64,000 bases of DNA from an uncultured Prevotella sp. (lineage in GTDB: Bacteria > Bacteroidota > Bacteroidia > Bacteroidales > Bacteroidaceae). The notes beneath the pieces are model-generated. The model did not search any database, had not been told where the DNA came from, and was given only the letters and a program-made list of their open reading frames with translations. Shown in pieces: positions 41,275 through 50,686 of this stretch; within the stretch, counting starts at the first letter, position 1; each line of letters opens with the position of its first letter. The stretch lies in contig NZ_CAMJOS010000002.1 in assembly GCF_946407605.1 (NCBI RefSeq), positions 124,001 through 188,000 of the forward strand, read 5' to 3'. The translations under genes and the position numbers were made by a program.

Positions 41275-42854
41275 AACGATTATTTTTATTAGCCACGACC
41301 TTGTGCAGCATGCTGACGGCCCAAGGCCAGCAGGATGTCACCGTCTCTGGAAGCGTTCAGAGCGATATGCTGTTGTCAACGCAAAACGAGGATGACAAGT
41401 ATTACGAATCTGGCGACTTCATGACCAACACCTATCTCGATGTGCTGCTACAGAGCCAGTATATCGATGCCGGGGCCCGCATGGAATATATGGAACATCC
41501 GTTGCCTGGCTTCGAGAACGACTTCAAAGGCTGGGGCGTGCCTCATTTCTGGGTGAAGGGCAAGCTCGACAAGGTAGAGCTGACGGCAGGCACCTTCTAC
41601 GAGCAGTTTGGCTCGGGGTTCATCCTTCGCAGCTACGAGGAGCGTTCGCTGGGCATCGACAACTCGCTGTTAGGTGGCCGTCTGATAGTAAAGCCCATGA
41701 ACGGTGTCACCCTCAAGGTGCTCTCGGGCAAGCAGCGCCACTACTGGAAATGGGACGGCGGACTGGTATCGGGTGCCGATGCCGAGGTGAGTCTCGACGA
41801 GTGGATACCTTCCCTGCAGCAACACGACACCCGTCTCAGTCTTGGTGCCTCGTGGGTGAACAAATACGAAGAGGACGAGGACTTCTTCTGGGATATCACC
41901 CATCGCCTGAACTTCCCCAAGTTTGTTAATGCATGGGATGTGCGCACCAGCCTGAACCACGGGCCGTGGGGCGTTTTGGTGGAATATGCACAGAAGACCC
42001 AAGACCCCTCGTACGACAACAGCTATTCTTACGATAACGGTCATGTGGCCATGCTCTCCACCTCCTACTCCAAGAAGGGACTGAGCATTCTGCTTCAGGC
42101 CAAGCGCAGCGAGAACATGTCGTTCCGCAGCATGCGCAGTCAGATGGGCACTCCCCTGTTCATCAACCACCTGCCTGCCTTCACCCTCGACCACACCTAC
42201 ACCCTTGCTGCCCTCTATCCCTACGCCACGCAGCTGGCCTCTGGCGAGTGGGCCTATCAGGCCGAGGTGGGTTATAACTTCAAGCGCAAGACACCGCTTG
42301 GCGGCAAGTACGGCATGAACGTCAAGCTGAACTACTCTTATGTCCGTGCCATCCAGAGCGCTTGGTTCAAATGGGGCAGCGACACCTACTATCAGGACCT
42401 GAACATCCAGATGACGCGCCGTCTGACCAGCGATGTGAAGCTGAACCTCATGTATATGAACCAGCGTTACAACAAGACTGTCATCGAGGGCGGCGAAGGA
42501 GGTATCATCCACTCCAACATCTTCGTGGCCGACGCCATGTTCCAGCTGGCACGCACCACCAAGCTGCGCACCGAACTGCAGTATCTCACCACCCGTCAGG
42601 ACGAGCACGACTGGGCCTTTGCCCTTGCCGAGCTGTCGCTGGCTCCTCATTGGATGATTACTGCCAGCGACCTGTGGAACCACGGCGACACCAAGACACA
42701 TTACTATCAAGGACAGCTGACCTATAACCTCGACTCCCATCGCATCCAGCTGGGCTATGGCCGCACCCGTGCCGGCTATAACTGCTCGGGAGGTGTCTGC
42801 CGCTTTGTGCCCGCCACTCGCGGCTTCACACTGTCGTACAACTATAATTTTTAA
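41271..42854 (+). CDS. DUF6029-like outer-membrane beta-barrel protein
   Basis: The 527-residue protein has a signal peptide (MKRLFLLATTLCSMLTAQG) and a long series of alternating amphipathic strands ending TRGFTLSYNYNF, with a C-terminal aromatic residue typical of outer-membrane barrels. Near the N-terminus SGSVQSDMLLST leads into a barrel-like GARMEYMEHPLPGFENDFKG (residues about 70-90). I recognise it as similar to the DUF6029 family found beside TlpA and Omp28 genes in Bacteroidota. Function is unknown; a transport or anchoring role for the neighbouring thiol proteins is an inference from gene order. It is coupled to tlpA by ATGA. Confidence 0.72.
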   Translation: MKRLFLLATTLCSMLTAQGQQDVTVSGSVQSDMLLSTQNEDDKYYESGDFMTNTYLDVLLQSQYIDAGARMEYMEHPLPGFENDFKGWGVPHFWVKGKLDKVELTAGTFYEQFGSGFILRSYEERSLGIDNSLLGGRLIVKPMNGVTLKVLSGKQRHYWKWDGGLVSGADAEVSLDEWIPSLQQHDTRLSLGASWVNKYEEDEDFFWDITHRLNFPKFVNAWDVRTSLNHGPWGVLVEYAQKTQDPSYDNSYSYDNGHVAMLSTSYSKKGLSILLQAKRSENMSFRSMRSQMGTPLFINHLPAFTLDHTYTLAALYPYATQLASGEWAYQAEVGYNFKRKTPLGGKYGMNVKLNYSYVRAIQSAWFKWGSDTYYQDLNIQMTRRLTSDVKLNLMYMNQRYNKTVIEGGEGGIIHSNIFVADAMFQLARTTKLRTELQYLTTRQDEHDWAFALAELSLAPHWMITASDLWNHGDTKTHYYQGQLTYNLDSHRIQLGYGRTRAGYNCSGGVCRFVPATRGFTLSYNYNF

Positions 42855-42860
42855 GCAAAC

Positions 42861-43649
42861 ATGAAAACCAAGATATTCTTATGTAGTCTGGTAAGTCTCT
42901 TCACGATGGCTTGTGACCATATCGACGAGAACGACCGGCTCATCTATGTGGAACCCGAGCCACTTCAGCGTACCGTATTGCTGGAGGACTTCACAGGTCA
43001 GAAGTGTGTTAATTGCCCCAGAGGCACCAAGGTTATCGAACAATTACAGGAGGCTTATGGCGAAGGCATTATTGCCGTGGGCATCCACAGCGGACCCTTA
43101 GGATTCAAGGGCAACGCCACCACGCTGGGACTGGCCACCGACCTGGGCGACGAGTACTACAATCACTGGCAACTGGAATATCAGCCCGTGGGCCTCATCA
43201 ACCGTCATGGTGCCGTAAACTACACCGACTGGATGACCAAAGTCAGAGAGGAGATGACAAAGACATCGACCATTGACATAGGTCTTGATGCCTTGCTTAG
43301 TGGCAACCAGATAACCATCACCGTCTCTGAATGGAGTATCGGCGCCTACGACGGCAAGCTGCAGATCTGGGTGCTCGAGGACAGCATCACCGCTACGCAG
43401 ACGCGTCACGATCCTATCGACGACGATAACGTCACCATCAACGACAAGAACTATGTCCACAACCACGTGCTGCGCGCTGCTGTCAACGGCGCCTGGGGCG
43501 AGGCTGTCACGTTTGATGCCAACGAGTCCAAGACGCAGACCTATCAGCAGGCTGTCGATGCCACGTGGAACCCTTCCCACCTCAGCATCGTGGCCTTCGT
43601 CTATAACGACAATGGCGTGGAACAGGCCATACGCAAAGTATTAAGATAA
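42861..43649 (+). CDS. Omp28-related lipoprotein with thioredoxin-like CxxC
   Basis: The 262-residue protein has a lipoprotein signal (LFTMAC, lipidated Cys18) followed directly by an acidic run (DHIDEND), the kind of signal that sends Bacteroidota lipoproteins to the cell surface. Then comes LLEDFTGQKCVNCPRG with the Cys49/Cys52 pair, the Omp28 thioredoxin-fold start. The C-terminal half is a beta-rich domain. It starts 6 bases after the barrel gene. Omp28 of Porphyromonas gingivalis was described as a surface adhesin, but the CxxC suggests redox or metal chemistry as well. Confidence 0.85.
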   Translation: MKTKIFLCSLVSLFTMACDHIDENDRLIYVEPEPLQRTVLLEDFTGQKCVNCPRGTKVIEQLQEAYGEGIIAVGIHSGPLGFKGNATTLGLATDLGDEYYNHWQLEYQPVGLINRHGAVNYTDWMTKVREEMTKTSTIDIGLDALLSGNQITITVSEWSIGAYDGKLQIWVLEDSITATQTRHDPIDDDNVTINDKNYVHNHVLRAAVNGAWGEAVTFDANESKTQTYQQAVDATWNPSHLSIVAFVYNDNGVEQAIRKVLR

Positions 43650-43674
43650 AACAACAAACAAATACAAAACCATT

Positions 43675-46086
43675 ATGATTAAAAAGCTTTTATTCTTTTT
43701 TGCTGCGTTCCTGCTGACATCTGTTGCGCAGGCGCAGAATGAGACTCAAGAACACTGGTGGGGTTATGTTTCTGAAGACACACAGAGAACAGGTCTGGGC
43801 GTACAAGCTGCCGACACCTACCATTGTGCCATCTTCATTCCCGGCAACCAGGCTGTGGCCTCGGGTAAGACCATCAAGGCCGTACGTTTCGGACTCACGG
43901 CAGCTGGTGCCGAAGACGTAAAGGTGTGGCTGGCATCAAGCCTGCCCTCCAAGATCACCGCGGCCAACACGCTTCAGATTGTCAACGTCACCACTACTGG
44001 CCAGACTATCGATGTCAACCTGACGTCGCCCTACACCATTCCTGCCGGCGGTGTCTATGTGGGCTATTCGTTCACCATTGGCAAGGTAAGCACGCAGGAC
44101 GACCAGTATCCTGTTTTCACCACTGGCAGCGATAATTCTAACGGACTGTATTTGAAGACCGACCAGAATGTACCTCAGTGGAGCAACTTATACGGCAATG
44201 GCTATGGCAGCCTCTTCCTGCAGGTGCTGCTCGAAGGCGAGTTCTTCGAGAATGCTGCCACGCCCGCTGACTTCGGACCTTTCTATACCGTTTTGGGACA
44301 GCCTGTCACAGGCCAGTTTGCCATTACCAATATCGGCACCACGCCCCTCAGCAGCATCGACTATACCATTACTTCCGACGGTGTGACCAGCGCTGAGCAG
44401 CATATCGACATCACCTCTCCCATCGCTTTCAACAATACCGACTATATCAGCATCACCGTGCCTGCCGACACCGCTGCCCACGCAAGCACCAAGACGCTGA
44501 ACATCACCAAGGTCAATGGCAGCGACAACGCCCAGGCCGACCAGGGTGCCCAGTTTACCCTTTACACCCTGCCCGAAAAGGTTGACCGCAACGTGGTGGT
44601 CGAGGAGTACACTGGCACCGGCTGTGGCTACTGTCCCCGCGGACTCATCGGCATGGAGAAGCTACGCAAGACCTATGGCGACCGCTTCATCGGCATCGGT
44701 CTGCACCAGTATAACACAAGCGATGCCATGTATATCAATTCCAATGCCTATGCCAAGCTGTCCTTCGGCGGCGCACCCTCGTGCCGTATGGACCGTGGCG
44801 ATGAGATAGACCCCTACTACGGCAGCAGCAACGACATCTGCAACGACTTCGCCGACGAGATGACCGTACCCGCCTTGGCTAAGGTGAGCGTCAGTGGTGT
44901 GGTCGACACCCTCTTGACGAAGGTCGAGGCCAAAGCCGAGATCAAGGCCCTGATCGACGATTCTAAGTTCTCGCTGGAATTCGTGGTGGTGGGCGACAGC
45001 CTCAAGGGTACCGGCACTGCCTGGAACCAGTCCAACTACTACTATCAGGGCACAACAGCACAATGGGGCGTCGGCAACGACATGGCCATCTTCTGCAAGG
45101 GAGGTAAATACGGCAAGAGCTCTGTCTCGGGCTGGTATTTCAACGATGTAGCTCTCTGCAGCTCTTACGTCAACGGCAGCAACAAGGCCCCTGCTCTGGG
45201 CACCCTGGCTGGCGGCGAGTCGAAGGAGGCTGAGTACACCCTCACCCTGCCCACCAAGACCACGCTGAAGAACGCCATGAAGCAGGATCAGCTTTACATC
45301 ATCGCCCTGGTTGTTGACCAGAACAAGAAGATTGTCAACGCCGCCAAGGCTAAGATTGAACTGCAGCAGCCCGAGGTCATTGATCCCGACACCGTCGTGG
45401 TCAATCCCGACGATCTTGAGCTCGAGGCCCCCGAAGGCTGGATCAAGGCCATCGCCAACGGCAACCTCGCCGACTCGGTAGTCACCAGCTATGCCGCCAA
45501 GGAATATCCCTCTGCCAATATCGTTGACGCCATCATCGTGCCTGGTGCCGGCAAGAACAACAGCCGCGGCATCGTGGTGAAGGCTGGCGACGACACCCAG
45601 AACGAAGGTGCTCAGGCTTGGGACTCTCAGTTCTGGATCAAGCTCAACCAGGCCCTGCCAACGGGTACTAAGCTGCACGTAGAGTTCGACTATAAAGCCT
45701 CGCAGGCCGCTAAGGTCACCACCCAGTCTCACGCCGCTCCTGGCTCCTACCTGCACTGGGCCATGATTGGCGATGTAAGCTTCACCGCCGAGTGGCAGCA
45801 CTTCTCTGCCGATGTCGAGGTCACCGACGCTATGGCCAAGGGCGACAACGGCAACGGTAACGGTGAGGGCGTGCTCAGCATTGCCTTCAACCTGCAGGAG
45901 GAGAAGAGCGCTACCGACTACTTCTTCGACAACTTCGGCGTATGGTATCAGCTGCCTGTTGTCGACGGCATCCAGAGCCTGAAGGCCGACAACGCCGCCG
46001 AGGCCGTCTTCAACCTGAATGGTCAGAAGGTCCAGAAAGCCCGCAAGGGTCTCTATATCCAAAATGGTAAAAAGATAGTTCGTTAA
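43675..46086 (+). CDS. T9SS-exported Omp28-family protein
   Basis: The 803-residue secreted protein has a signal peptide to about AQAQ (residue 21), then a beta-sandwich domain with PYTIPAGGVYVGYSFTI near residue 130, an Ig-like domain with PVTGQFAITNIGTTPLSSID, the Omp28 thioredoxin domain with GTGCGYCPRG (CxxC near residues 318/321), a jelly-roll-like domain, and a C-terminal type IX secretion signal (FNLNGQKVQKARKGLYIQNG). It should be exported through the outer membrane and attached to or released from the surface. The gene lies 25 bases after the Omp28 lipoprotein gene. Its domains are shared with the protein at 46846-50247. Confidence 0.86.
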   Translation: MIKKLLFFFAAFLLTSVAQAQNETQEHWWGYVSEDTQRTGLGVQAADTYHCAIFIPGNQAVASGKTIKAVRFGLTAAGAEDVKVWLASSLPSKITAANTLQIVNVTTTGQTIDVNLTSPYTIPAGGVYVGYSFTIGKVSTQDDQYPVFTTGSDNSNGLYLKTDQNVPQWSNLYGNGYGSLFLQVLLEGEFFENAATPADFGPFYTVLGQPVTGQFAITNIGTTPLSSIDYTITSDGVTSAEQHIDITSPIAFNNTDYISITVPADTAAHASTKTLNITKVNGSDNAQADQGAQFTLYTLPEKVDRNVVVEEYTGTGCGYCPRGLIGMEKLRKTYGDRFIGIGLHQYNTSDAMYINSNAYAKLSFGGAPSCRMDRGDEIDPYYGSSNDICNDFADEMTVPALAKVSVSGVVDTLLTKVEAKAEIKALIDDSKFSLEFVVVGDSLKGTGTAWNQSNYYYQGTTAQWGVGNDMAIFCKGGKYGKSSVSGWYFNDVALCSSYVNGSNKAPALGTLAGGESKEAEYTLTLPTKTTLKNAMKQDQLYIIALVVDQNKKIVNAAKAKIELQQPEVIDPDTVVVNPDDLELEAPEGWIKAIANGNLADSVVTSYAAKEYPSANIVDAIIVPGAGKNNSRGIVVKAGDDTQNEGAQAWDSQFWIKLNQALPTGTKLHVEFDYKASQAAKVTTQSHAAPGSYLHWAMIGDVSFTAEWQHFSADVEVTDAMAKGDNGNGNGEGVLSIAFNLQEEKSATDYFFDNFGVWYQLPVVDGIQSLKADNAAEAVFNLNGQKVQKARKGLYIQNGKKIVR

Positions 46087-46096
46087 ATAAAGGTTT

Positions 46097-46711
46097 ATGA
46101 AGAAAATAGTTTCGTTATGCCTGGGGCTTTTCGCAGCCCTTGCCATTCAGGCACAAAGTGATTTTCCCTTGCAGTTCGTTGACAAGAACGGCAACGAGGT
46201 TACCGACGGTACCACGCTGAACATTACCGAGGCCGAAGACGACGGCTTTGGCGGCATCATCATGCCTTCGGGACTCTCTGTGAAGAATACGAGCAGCGAC
46301 GAGGTGCAGTGTGGCGGTGCTTTTATCATCAGCTCGATGAGCAACGGCGCCTTCCAGTCGTGCTTCCCCACAAACTGCATGCAGGCATCTCAGGTGGGCA
46401 ACTATACCACGCAGGACGGTGCGCTGGGCGCTGGCCAGGTGAAGTCTATGGAGACGGAATGGCTGCCCACGGCCGAAGGCACCTGCACAGTGGCTTACCA
46501 GTTGGTTACCTACAAGAAGAATGTTATCACCCAGAAGTGGACCGTCGACAAGTATGGTCCCACCATCACACTTAAGTTTACATACAGCACGTCGGGCATC
46601 AGCGCTGTCAAGAGCCGCCGCCCCGTCACCTACTACGACCTGCAGGGCCGCCGTGTGGCTCGTCCCGTCAAGGGCCTGTACATCGTAAACGGTAAAAGGG
46701 TAATAAAGTAA
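46097..46711 (+). CDS. Small secreted protein with T9SS C-terminal signal
   Basis: The 204-residue protein has a signal peptide (MKKIVSLCLGLFAALAIQAQ), one beta-rich domain of about 140 residues with four cysteines (QCGG, SCFPTNCMQ and TCT), and a C-terminal sorting signal YYDLQGRRVARPVKGLYIVN. It starts 10 bases after the previous stop, so it is part of the same transcript. The domain itself is not one I recognise. The paired cysteines and its position between two large CxxC proteins make it a possible client or partner of the thiol chemistry in this operon, which is an inference only. Confidence 0.7.
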   Translation: MKKIVSLCLGLFAALAIQAQSDFPLQFVDKNGNEVTDGTTLNITEAEDDGFGGIIMPSGLSVKNTSSDEVQCGGAFIISSMSNGAFQSCFPTNCMQASQVGNYTTQDGALGAGQVKSMETEWLPTAEGTCTVAYQLVTYKKNVITQKWTVDKYGPTITLKFTYSTSGISAVKSRRPVTYYDLQGRRVARPVKGLYIVNGKRVIK

Positions 46712-46713
46712 TA

Positions 46714-46811
46714 TAAGAAACGAATTAGAACGAATATTTTTTATTCTCATTAAAGAGTTTTTATTCTCATTCGTGAGATAAATTATTCCAATTATTCTAA
46801 TTCGTTTCTTA
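46714..46811. repeat. Compound inverted/direct repeat between two T9SS genes
   Basis: TAAGAAACGAATTAGAA (46714-46730) is perfectly inverted at 46795-46811. Between them TTTTTATTCTCATT occurs twice (46738-46751 and 46758-46771), and TCTCA-TTCG-TGAGA (46765-46778) forms a small hairpin. The first 14 bases of the left arm recur at 50260-50273, at the start of the operon terminator. Confidence 0.72.
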
Positions 46812-46845
46812 ATTAAAATATTCATTCACTAACTATAATAAGCTT

Positions 46846-49800
46846 ATGAAGAAAAAGATGACGCTTATTCTGCTGGCAACACTCTTTGTTGTTGCAGGCA
46901 GTTTTGCACAGACGCAGCGCGTCCTGTCGCAGAAACATCTTCCTACTATTGCCCAGCAACTGGGAAAGAATGAGCAGCAGCAGCCTTCCATGAAGTCGCT
47001 GCAGATGCTGAATAGCGTGGAGAAGCAGAAAGGCTTGCGTGCCTCTGTCGCAGCCCACAACATGCTGACGGGCAAGAAAGCCGTGAGGAAGCACAGCACC
47101 TCTCGCCGCGCTGCTGCCGACATCATCTACGATCAGCCCGAGGGTACTAAGAAAACCTATTCTCGCAGCGGTTCTGCCTACTATTACTCCCTCTTCGGCA
47201 TAGGTCAAGCAGATTTTGATGGTGCCGTAGGCGCTGTCGTGTTCGGCGAAAACAACAAGGTGTACATCAAGGACATTGTGTCGCAGGCCGGCCTCGGTAC
47301 ATGGATCGAGGGAACCATCAGCGGCTCCACCATTACCATCCAGCTGCCTCAGACCGTGACTTACTACCCTGAAGACGGCTACTGTCTGGAAGTATCAAGG
47401 CTGACCTATAACGACGGATGGTACTACAAGTCTGACAACCAGACCATCAAGTTGGCCTACAATGCTGCGAACGGAACCATCGCCACTACTGGTAAGCTGA
47501 ATACCGCTGAGGACATCATCGGTCTTACCTACGATGATGACGGCTCTTGGTGTGGCTTTGGCGACTGGAACATTACCATGACTACTGTGGCAGACCCACT
47601 GGTAGAGGCTCCTGCCGGCCTGACCACCGAACAGTATTCGCTGAGTGGTGAAGGCTATGACGGCTCACTGGTCAACGTGGGCTTCGATGGCAACGACGTC
47701 TATGTACAGGGTATCGACCGCAACCTCCCCGACAACTGGGTGAAGGGTACCATCAGCGGCAACAAGGTGACCTTCAAGAACGGTCAGTATGTTGGTGCCG
47801 ACGAGGTAGCGAACTATCATATATATATGATGTCGGCTAAGGCGGAAAAGGAGTGGGACGACTGGTACGAAGAGTACATAGATACCTATGTCTTCGACAC
47901 TTCCGACATCGAGTTCACCTACGATGCTGCCACTAAGACCCTGTCTGAAAGCACACCGTTCCTGCTCAATACCGGCAAGAGTGCCGTCAACTACCTCTAT
48001 AACTTCAACAACGCCAAGCTGACAAAGTTCGTCGAGGTGGCTGCCACACCTGCTCCTGCCGAAGTGAACCTCTCTGAGGCTGGCTGGGATGATTATCTTT
48101 ACGGCTATGGCTGGGGTACTGTTGAATTTGAGATTCCTTGCGCCGACACCGAGGGCAACTTCATCCTGCCCGAGAAGCTCTCTTATCAGCTCTATACGAA
48201 GGTCAACGGCGTGATTGAGCCCCTGACGCTGTCTTGGTATGACTACAAAGAACAGCAGGAGCCCACGATGACCGAGATCCCCTACGGCTACTCCGACGAC
48301 TGGGACATCACCACCAATTATATTTATTATTACATCATCGGTCCTGAGGCTTTCGGCATTCAGACCATCTACCGTGGAGGCGGCGAGGAGCATCGCTCAG
48401 AGATTGCCTGGGCTGAGGCATTCGGAATGGGCGCTGAGATCCAGCCCGCTGCCGCTACCCCAGCCTATCCCGACGTGACCCTGGCCGAGAACGACAACCG
48501 CATCGACTATGGCTTCTATACTGGCGACGGCGACATCAAGACCGTCACCAACAACTACAAGCCTGAGACCTACGACGTAGCCATCAAGCTTGCCGATCCC
48601 ACCATGGTGGGTACTGTCATCGAGAGCATCACCTTCCCCTTGCAGGAAGTTGAGGGAGTGTCCGACATCAATGTGTTCCTCACCTCACAGCTGCGCGTCG
48701 AGAACGGCAAGAACGCTGCCGACCTGGCCGTCAAGGCCGTCACACCTGCCGAGCCCGGCTTCATCACCGTCAAGCTCGACAAGCCCTATCTCATTCCCGA
48801 GGGCGGTGTCTATGTAGGTTATTCGCTCACCATCAACGATGCCAGCAGCGAGGCCAACAGCATGCCTATCGCCGTCATGCCTAGCGTTAACGAGGGTGGC
48901 TTCTATCTCCACACCTCCGACGGCTTCCTGAAGTGGTTCGATGTCTCTGAGGGCTTTAACGGCAGCTCTATCATCCAGGTGAAACTGGCTGGCAGCAGCA
49001 TCAAGGCCAATGCCGCCTCAATGGCCAAGGATGAGACAGTGTATGTGATGACGGGCCAGGACTTCACCGTTCCCGTAACCGTTACCAACCACGGTGCCAA
49101 GGGCATCCAGTCGGTCGACATCACCTATAGCCTCGCCGGCAAGACCGATACGCAGCACATCAACACCACTGTCGATGCCTTCTACGGCAAGTCGGCCACC
49201 GTCAATATGACCATTCCTGCCATCGCCGACAAGGGCAACTACGAGCTGGCCCTCAAGGTCGACAAGGTGAACGACGCCGTCAACGAGGATGCCACCGCCA
49301 GCGCTACCATCCCTATTGTGGCGCTGAACACCGTTCCCCAGAAGCGCACCCTGCTCGAGGAGTACACCGGCACATGGTGCGGCTACTGCCCCCGTGGCTA
49401 CGTAGGTCTGGAGAAGCTCGCCGAGCTCTATCCCGACGACTATGTGCTCGTCAGCTATCACAACGACGACGATATGGAAATCATGAATGCCAACGCGTTC
49501 CCCTCAACCGTTGAAGGATTCCCCGATGCATGGATGGACCGCGCCGTTGAGGTAGATGCCTACTACGGCATCAACTATGGTAAGAAAGACCTGGGTATTG
49601 CCGACGACCTGGCAGAGCGCAACAAGATGTTCGGACAGGCCGACATCAACGTTTCTGCAACAAAGGCCGACGGAGAGTCAATGGTCAACGTCGCCGCAGA
49701 GGTCACCTTCCCCTACGACATGACCAATAACAAGTTCATTGTAGAGTACATCTTAACTGCCGACGGACTCTCCAATCCCACATGGGGACAGAGCAACTAC

Positions 49801-50247
49801 TATGCCGACGGCAGCTATGGCTATCCCATGTATATGGACACCTTCACCCGTGGCGCATCTACTGTCTATGGACTGGTGTTCAACGATGTGGCCGTCATGA
49901 CCTCCGAGCAGTGGGGTGGCTCTGGCAGAAACAACATCATCACCGCTGCCACTGCCGACACGCCCATCAAGCTTCAGTACTCGTTCAATCTTGACTATGC
50001 CGTCAACACAGCCGGCCAGCCCGTCATCCAGGATGTCAACAAGGTGAACATCATTGCCCTGCTCATCGACGCTGCCACCGGCAATGTGGTCAATGCCAAC
50101 AAGGTGAAGCTCAGCGAGTCTACCGGCATCGTCACCGTGAAGGCCCATCAGGATGCCAACTCCGCCATCTACAACCTCAATGGTCAGAAGGTTCAGACGG
50201 TCCGCAAGGGTCTCTACATCCAGAACGGCAAATTAGTAATAAAGTAA
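46846..50247 (+). CDS. Large T9SS-exported Omp28-family protein
   Basis: The 1133-residue secreted protein has a signal peptide (cleaved near FAQT, residue 22), a basic linker, two related beta-domains of about 130 residues (each with a 'W..GTISG...' motif: TWIEGTISG and NWVKGTISG), a beta-sandwich with PYLIPEGGVYVGYSLTI, an Ig-like domain, the Omp28 thioredoxin domain with GTWCGYCPRGYVGLE (CxxC near residues 845/848) and a T9SS tail NLNGQKVQTVRKGLYIQNG. Its second half is collinear with the protein at 43675-46086, so the genes arose by duplication with an added N-terminal module. It ends the operon at a strong terminator. Confidence 0.86.
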   Translation: MKKKMTLILLATLFVVAGSFAQTQRVLSQKHLPTIAQQLGKNEQQQPSMKSLQMLNSVEKQKGLRASVAAHNMLTGKKAVRKHSTSRRAAADIIYDQPEGTKKTYSRSGSAYYYSLFGIGQADFDGAVGAVVFGENNKVYIKDIVSQAGLGTWIEGTISGSTITIQLPQTVTYYPEDGYCLEVSRLTYNDGWYYKSDNQTIKLAYNAANGTIATTGKLNTAEDIIGLTYDDDGSWCGFGDWNITMTTVADPLVEAPAGLTTEQYSLSGEGYDGSLVNVGFDGNDVYVQGIDRNLPDNWVKGTISGNKVTFKNGQYVGADEVANYHIYMMSAKAEKEWDDWYEEYIDTYVFDTSDIEFTYDAATKTLSESTPFLLNTGKSAVNYLYNFNNAKLTKFVEVAATPAPAEVNLSEAGWDDYLYGYGWGTVEFEIPCADTEGNFILPEKLSYQLYTKVNGVIEPLTLSWYDYKEQQEPTMTEIPYGYSDDWDITTNYIYYYIIGPEAFGIQTIYRGGGEEHRSEIAWAEAFGMGAEIQPAAATPAYPDVTLAENDNRIDYGFYTGDGDIKTVTNNYKPETYDVAIKLADPTMVGTVIESITFPLQEVEGVSDINVFLTSQLRVENGKNAADLAVKAVTPAEPGFITVKLDKPYLIPEGGVYVGYSLTINDASSEANSMPIAVMPSVNEGGFYLHTSDGFLKWFDVSEGFNGSSIIQVKLAGSSIKANAASMAKDETVYVMTGQDFTVPVTVTNHGAKGIQSVDITYSLAGKTDTQHINTTVDAFYGKSATVNMTIPAIADKGNYELALKVDKVNDAVNEDATASATIPIVALNTVPQKRTLLEEYTGTWCGYCPRGYVGLEKLAELYPDDYVLVSYHNDDDMEIMNANAFPSTVEGFPDAWMDRAVEVDAYYGINYGKKDLGIADDLAERNKMFGQADINVSATKADGESMVNVAAEVTFPYDMTNNKFIVEYILTADGLSNPTWGQSNYYADGSYGYPMYMDTFTRGASTVYGLVFNDVAVMTSEQWGGSGRNNIITAATADTPIKLQYSFNLDYAVNTAGQPVIQDVNKVNIIALLIDAATGNVVNANKVKLSESTGIVTVKAHQDANSAIYNLNGQKVQTVRKGLYIQNGKLVIK

Positions 50248-50263
50248 CACATTAGGTTTTAAG

Positions 50264-50312
50264 AAACGAATTACCGTAATGCGCAAACACGCATTACGGT
50301 AATTTGTTTTTA
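50264..50312 (+). terminator. Rho-independent terminator of the Omp28 operon
   Basis: A 20-bp stem with one G-T pair (50264-50283 with 50290-50309), loop CAAACA, followed by a T-run. Confidence 0.85.
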
Positions 50313-50356
50313 TACAAAAATCTGCGCTTTCTGCGCTATCTGTGTGACCTTATCAT

Positions 50357-50391
50357 GGTGAATGGTGAAGGGTGAAAGGTGAAGGGAGAAT
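50357..50391. repeat. Period-7 array J (GGTGAAG, 5 units)
   Basis: Units GGTGAAT, GGTGAAG, GGTGAAA, GGTGAAG, GGAGAAT lie in the gene-free region after the Omp28 operon. Confidence 0.8.
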
Positions 50392-50515
50392 AGAAAAATT
50401 TCTGTGATTTCTTTTATTTCTGCGGGACCTTTAAAATAAAAATCTGTGCGCTCGACCTTTGGTCGCTTGCTACCATCGGGACGCAAGATTTCTGTGTTAT
50501 CTGTGTGACATTATT

Positions 50516-50553
50516 AGGCGGGCCCAACAGATGTTGAGTCCGCCTTTGTTTTT
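50516..50553 (+). terminator. Terminator-like hairpin in the gene-free region
   Basis: AGGCGG (50516-50521) pairs with CCGCCT (50540-50545), with an inner CAACA/TGTTG stem, and is followed by TTGTTTTT. No gene directly upstream explains it, so it may end an unrecognised transcript between 50313 and 50516. Confidence 0.6.
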
Positions 50554-50557
50554 GCTT

Positions 50558-50610
50558 TCGCTCGAAAAAACTCAAAAATCTTTTGGTTATTTGCTCGCTT
50601 ATTCGTACCT
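50558..50610 (+). repeat. 53-base direct repeat, copy 1 (damaged promoter)
   Basis: It is identical over 53 bases to 50634-50686, at an offset of 76. The following bases make its -7 box TACCTCTG instead of TACCTTTG. Confidence 0.85.
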
Positions 50611-50633
50611 CTGACCTACGGTCTAAGATACTC

Positions 50634-50686
50634 TCGCTCGAAAAAACTCAAAAATCTTTTGGTTATTTGCTCGCTTATTCGTACCT
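50634..50686 (+). repeat. 53-base direct repeat, copy 2 (intact promoter)
   Basis: This second exact copy begins TCGCTCGAAAAAACTC and ends in the first five bases of a consensus TACCTTTG. Confidence 0.85.

Noticed and set aside
41670..42740. A 356-codon minus-strand frame opposite the DUF6029-like gene
   Set aside because: It is antisense to a coupled operon gene with clear outer-membrane barrel features; its composition and lack of motifs indicate a shadow frame.
44662..46146. A 494-codon open frame on the minus strand opposite the Omp28-family gene
   Set aside because: It is fully antisense to a gene with a signal peptide, recognisable domains and a T9SS tail. The high GC3 of that gene leaves its antisense frame open by chance, and no known motif appears in it.
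46738..46771. Rho-independent terminator inside the 46.7 kb repeat
   Set aside because: The TTCG hairpin has only five pairs, is AT-rich and has no T-run after it; the long outer arms are 64 bases apart, unlike a terminator.
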